Assembly (NCBI GenBank): GCA_023105745.1
Contig: JALGQZ010000009.1
Location: forward strand, 17,532,564-17,596,563
DNA from: Austropuccinia psidii
Taxonomy: Eukaryota > Basidiomycota > Pucciniomycetes > Pucciniales > Sphaerophragmiaceae
Reading direction: 5' to 3'
DNA: 64,000 nucleotides
Shown here: piece by piece, positions 59,300 through 64,000 of the stretch
Numbering within the stretch: position 1 is the stretch's first letter
How the letters are laid out: every line of letters begins with the position of its first letter
Translations under genes and position numbers: made by a program
Notes under the pieces: generated by a model
The model's input: the letters and a program-made list of their open reading frames with translations, nothing else
Told to the model about the DNA's origin: nothing
The model's database searches: none

Positions 59300-60961
59300 C
59301 ATTAGACCTCTAACACACCTTCTGCACAAAAAGAAGCTAAGATTCCATAGCCAATGTTGTTTATCCCAAGGTTTTTATGATATTTGAGAAGTTCTTTGAT
59401 GACCTCCTTGGATACTAACCAATAGGAGCCCTTTCTTTTTTGTTTGTACTTCAGCTTTGGTATGTGCTTGAACCATCTTGTAAGCAATCATAAGGTGAAT
59501 GACTTCATCCATAAGTTCCTCAAAATTCCTCAGTGATCTGCTTTTGGAGCTTACTTCCTCCTGGGTCATTTTTCCTATGCGATTCTTTGATTTACTGAGG
59601 CAAGAGGCAAGGTGTTCAACTTCTGCTCTCTCCAGTGCTAATGGGTAATTCGTATTTTTCTTTTGGGAAATATACTCCTTAAGTTCAATCACATCATTTC
59701 AAACCTATTCAATAGCTTCAAAGATAACATCAGCCCAGAATTTTTTGATTCATGCTCTTTGAAAAAGGAAATTACGGACAATTTTCAGAAATGGATGGTC
59801 TTGTTTTGAATATGGTGGGATGGTTGGTATACTTTTCTGATTAATAGAAATCTCCAAACACCTGGATTGAAAAATGCCTCACTAACATCTGCCAAAAATA
59901 ATCGAAACCTTAAAAAGGGTGTTATCTCTGTATTATTTTTACTGATATTATCTACTGAACTTACCACATCTTTCAAGCTCATCTATACCTGCAGACATCC
60001 TCATGTTATGGTTTCTTATCACTTTAATCCCCACTGGAAAGAACATTCCATCTTCATCTTCTTGAAAGTTGGAACTCCAATCTCTGTAAAGTATGTTAAT
60101 ACTTGAAAGTGCTGCTTGGAACTGATCTCTAGCTATTACAGAATTCATATCCAAGATAGCTTGAGCTTCTTAAGCATGCATGAGAAAAAGACATTCTGCA
60201 ATACATTTTGAAGTTTATGGAATAGGCTCCAGTGGACTTATGGCTGAATTACTTTCCCCTTCTTCATTAGCATTCACATCAATTTCTTGACTTTGATCCA
60301 TATACCTGACCAGTTGCAATTCATGAGCTGTTTCATTTGATATAATTGTTGGTGTTTTTTTAAAATAACAATTGGTCTGCTTAGTGGGAGGGGGAACGTG
60401 GACTTCCTCACGGGTATTGATAGCTTCCACATTAACAGATTCTTCATTTTTACATTCAACATAGTTAATTCTAGTAAACATACATCTATTTTTGATGACT
60501 TTATTGGGGGTGGGAAAACTGGATCTCTTTCCCAATACAGCTTTTGGTTCTCCAATTATTACTCTTTACTCCTTTGACAAAGATTCTCCATCACTAACGC
60601 CTGGCATAAAATAGTATGTAAGTAAGTATTGAAAACTTGAGAAAATGGTAAGAAGTTGTGTATGGTTCAAATCCATTTTAATCAGATCCATTGATTATAC
60701 AAGCTTTTTGTGGATGTATTCAGGAATTCTGATATCCCTCCTGACACCTTTCAGAATGGGGATAACCTTTTTAATATTTGATGAAATCTTCTCTTTGATA
60801 ATTACTTTAATCTCACCACTAAGCAATACTTCTTCATTGTTTTCTTCTTGCATTAACTTATCCCCAAATTCAGCTTCCAGTGTCCGTTCTTCCTCATAGT
60901 ATTTCAGATTTGGTGGTGGAGGAATTGGTGAATCTGTCTCAATCAATTCTTTGAAGAGCAA
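59300..60961 (-). CDS. Unrecognised multi-exon gene or remnant
   Basis: Minus-strand pieces in several frames that are compositionally like protein: 60961-60695 (LIETDSPIPPPPNLKYYEEE, EVLLSGEIKVIIKEKISS), 60535-60215 (KRSSFPTPNKVIKNRCMF, INTREEVHVPPPTKQTN), 60154-59960 (ARDQFQAALSSINILYRDWS, DEDGMFFPVGIKVIRNHN), 59900-59820 (ITPFLRFRLFLADVSEAFFN) and 59692-59302 (ERAEVEHLASCLSKSKNRIG, NFEELMDEVIHLMIAYKM). The join between the third and fourth pieces can be an intron (GTAAGTTCAG...ACAGAG near 59960-59905). The left end (59302-59487) has shifted frame. I know no family with this profile. It could be a host gene with introns I have not resolved, or an accessory gene of a decayed transposon. Confidence 0.4.
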
Positions 60962-61975
60962 TAAAACAAGAATATTATCTGTATAAAATAAAGAGTAAAA
61001 ATTAGGAAAATCTTGTATACCCTGAGGAAGATTAGGGGGTATTATACTTCTATCAGTTTGTAGAATATCTCCTGGTTCTTTGCTTTGGGATTTTTTTCTA
61101 TCAGAGATTGGGGCTTTATTTTCTGACTCTGGGGGTGAAAATTATATAAAAAGAAGACAATTAGGATCTGATAGAATTTGGATTGGAATGCCATATACTT
61201 CACTCCAAATCATCAATATATATAAGAGAATCTGTGGAGCTAAAATCAAGATATGAGAAAAATTAGTTAAATGATAAGTGGAAGGAAAAACGTACTCCTC
61301 GATTACCCTCTTTATATCTTCAATTCTCTTACCTATATATCCAAGCCAAAACCTAGCCTTATTCCTTATGAACTTAAACTCAAATGACCTCCTGTATAGT
61401 CCATACCAAAAAAGATGTATTTACACATGAGAATAATCCTATAACTCACAGAACATTTATATGTACTGAAGCATAGTACATGTCACAATACAGGCAGCAT
61501 ATTTCATTTAATATTTTACACTACAGCAATGATCCCATGCTTCATTATACTTTACAGAAAATTTAGAAATCGGATTGTTTCAAATTTCTGTATTTCTTCA
61601 ATACAAATTATTATTCCTTCTAGTGGTATTAAAGTGGCTTCTCAGAAGTCCATAAATGGGATATCAGACCTTTTATTCAACTAACTGGAAAAAAAATATG
61701 ATAAATTCACTTAATATTCCAATATCCTTTCACTTTATTGATACAGAAGTATGTAATTTCTTGAGGTGGGCCAGTTTGGTTAATGTGAACCTGAGCTGCT
61801 TGGAAAATATTGAAATTATTTACTTCATGATCTGGGCCACTTTTGTGCTTTGGGAGCTCGGCAAAATTTGTCAATGTAGAACTTCCAGAGGTGGGAAAAG
61901 TCTGGAAATGTGGACCTTAGCTGCTTAGGAGTTATGGAGATTATTTACTTAATTCTTCTGGAGCTTATCTTTTGG
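60962..61975. other. No gene recognised
   Basis: Mixed AT-rich sequence with short frames only. It may include 5' exons of the preceding minus-strand gene (60990-61330) and decayed flanking sequence of the gypsy remnant on the right. I cannot support a specific call. Confidence 0.35.
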
Positions 61976-63470
61976 CTAATTCCAGAGATTATTCACCAAA
62001 TGATCCTGGAGATTGACTTTTGGTATTCGACTGCTGCATGAGTGGAAGGTGAACTCACTGGGAATTCCGCTTGCAGCCTCCTTGCCCACTGACTTACACA
62101 AGAGTGATTTTGGAGATAATCCCCCTGGACATGAAGTCAATTTTCCACGCTTGAAACTCATTTTTCCCTTTTTATTGCCTTTCTTGTGGGTTATTATGAC
62201 TTTTATGGTGATTTTCCCAAGTGATTTCATTTCTTCTGATGCACTTTTAAAGATCTTGGCTTTAGTGGGCAGTAATTCTGTACCCCACAGGGGAAGGGTT
62301 TCATCCAGATAGTGTCTGGTTACAACAGGGAAGGTTTCTGATGTGTCAATGGTCAGTGAATTTTTTCTGCAATCAATGAAAGCTGACAATTTAGTTGGGG
62401 TTCCATATATGTACCTCATCCCCTTAGTAGGTGTTACTTAAAATTTCTACACATTATTAGTATTGCTAATTAGTGTTTCATCAGTGGTTTTGTGTGGGAT
62501 TATGGATTCAATATGTATTTCTTGTATCTCCAAGGATTTTTTCTCGTAATAATCTACTATGTATTCTTCAAAGGGTTCATCTTCACTGTGTGAGTCATCC
62601 CTTTGGTCATTTATCATTCTATCAGAATTCCCTTTCTATTCTTCTTCTGAACCCTCTTCATCTATAGCATAGATCTTCCTCTTGAGTTTTGGGAAGTTAT
62701 CTTCATAATGGCCTCATGATCCACAATTGTGGAATACATTCCTCTTTCTTGATTTTTTTACCCCCTTTTCTCTAAGTCTTTACTTAGACTCTGGTTAAAA
62801 TTTAGGCTTTTTCCCTGAAGGTATTTATCTTTTGGGCTGGAGATCTACCTATGGAAGTCCTTTTCCTGACTTCCTGTAAGGTATTTTCAATATCAACCAG
62901 TTTACAATCCTTGTTGCACCTTCATTTTACTCTATATTCCAGATCTCCTGGAAGATTTTCCAGTATTTTGTGGTTCCTCATTCTTTTAAAATGTGGGGAT
63001 AAATGGCTTTCAGCATATTTAATTTCCTTAGACACTAGTAAAGTGGATCTTTCTCAGGTACCATCACTGTACCTCTGAATAATTTGGCTTTTACACCAAA
63101 CCCAGTTTTCCTCCCATAGAGTTTCTACATCTCATTATAACATCTTTTGGAATGAGCTTTGAAGGCTGTGTTGAACCTTGAAATGAGCCAACAAGTAGAC
63201 TATCAATTCAGTAAATAAGATCCATGTGGTGATATTCTCCTATACCTGAGAATTTGGGACAATTGGCCACTTATGGGAGTTGCTTAAGGGCTTCTCTGTC
63301 AGAGTAGCTCATGCATTCCCCGTCTTTCTAGACATAGTCTGGTATAATGTCAGATTCAGGTAGCGCAAGGATTCTATCCTCTTTGTTGGGCCAAAGGGGG
63401 GTTCTAGTCTTGGTTATTCTTGAAAGCCTAGTCTGTTGTTGGGTTTGTGGCTCATTGTTCTATGAAATGA
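61976..63470 (-). pseudogene. Gypsy family 1 remnant: Gag and protease, truncated
   Basis: Homologous to the family 1 element at the left edge. From right to left: MSYSDREALKQLP near 63320 (family 1: MSYSEKEALKQLP), FSGIGEYHHMDLI, a capsid region near 63000-62850 (NLPGDLEYRVK, NTLQEVRKRTSIGR), then the protease region at 62419-62150. That region has YIYGTPTKLSAFIDC, then TIDTSETFPV where family 1 has IDSGAHCSI, and TKAKIFKSASEEMKSLGK. After GNKKGK homology ends, so RT, RNase H and integrase are lost. Many stops. There is no stop here at the position matching the TGA at 2944. Confidence 0.8.
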
Positions 63471-64000
63471 GGAAAATCTCCTTGGTAAACAGGCGCTTTT
63501 TACCAAACTATTGGCATAATCCATTTAGAGTAACATTAGGAATACAAATCAATCAGACTAAGCTACTCTTAGAATGATTTGTTAGAGCTAGTTAGGGACT
63601 GAATAAACTGAACTATTTGTTAGGTTTTCAATGAAATAAATAGAGGCCTAATAATATTATTATAAAAAAGAGAGTTTCTTATCAAAAAATCAAATTATTT
63701 GTGATCAATTATAGTATATTTCAATATTATTCATTATTTTTATATTGGTTCTTGTAACTATTTTTCTATAGGAGTATAGTTACATGGTTATCACATTTAT
63801 TATTTACTCACTTCTGTACTGATTTCTATTCTTAATCAATTTAAAGTACTAGGTATAATAACATTTGGTGGCTGTACTGTGCTTATCAGAAAGTACACTT
63901 AAACCCCTTTAGGTGACTACATTTTATTATGTCCACATGTATTGGTATCTTACTCACTAGTTTGACTTTAGTATTATTAACGGCTTGTTTAATTATTACT
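63471..64000. other. No gene recognised
   Basis: AT-rich sequence to the window edge with no convincing ORF; it may be the leader side of the gypsy family 1 remnant. Confidence 0.4.

Noticed and set aside
60655..60680. GGTTCAAATCC, like a tRNA B box
   Set aside because: No A box at the right distance and no cloverleaf fits; the site lies in the unrecognised minus-strand coding segment.

Overview
The window looks like nuclear DNA of a rust fungus (Pucciniales). It is AT-rich, its genes are cut by many short introns (about 60-140 nt), and it is packed with nested transposons. The Gag-Pol sequences of the two large Ty3/gypsy elements match in style the retroelement families I know from the myrtle rust Austropuccinia psidii. 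That species call is recognition, not a search result. I see only one clearly intact host-type gene.

Layout. 1-7496: minus-strand Ty3/gypsy element (family 1), cut by the window edge, with pol, overlapping gag frames, leader and 5' LTR. 7500-9278: solo LTR of a second gypsy family, plus orientation. 9279-22598: minus-strand Ty1/copia element split by a complete but decayed Ty3/gypsy element (family 2, 10891-20845) with a CATTG target duplication. 23100-25300: remnant of a third gypsy family. 25300-28700: extreme homopolymer and microsatellite DNA. 29527-32213: an intact 11-exon GH71 alpha-1,3-glucanase gene with two microexons. 33020-39090: two PIF/Harbinger elements in opposite orientation, each with a transposase remnant convergent with a Myb/SANT-like partner gene. 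40981-41677: a short MULE-type element filled with a 21-bp palindromic repeat. 43160-49560: an unrecognised decayed gene holding a gag-only copia element (44615-49112, TSD AAAGT), which holds a hAT transposon (45775-48660, TSD AGTCGTGA). 49800-53050: decayed Plavaka-like (tnp2/CACTA) transposase. 53270-58545: a degenerate satellite split by a 4-kb MULE (54305-58359) that shares termini with the 697-bp element. 59300-60961: unrecognised multi-exon gene or remnant. 61976-63470: decayed gag-protease of gypsy family 1.

How the parts relate. Most of the sequence is a layered record of insertions. Three target-site duplications can be read exactly, and at two of them the host element's reading frame rejoins cleanly once the insert is removed. 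The GH71 gene would encode a secreted enzyme acting on alpha-1,3-glucan of the fungal wall. The most unusual items are the overlapping gag frames shared by two gypsy families, the MULE pair with the two-strand heptad repeat, the hAT transposase whose only breaks are four TGA codons where CGA is expected, and the microexons of the GH71 gene.
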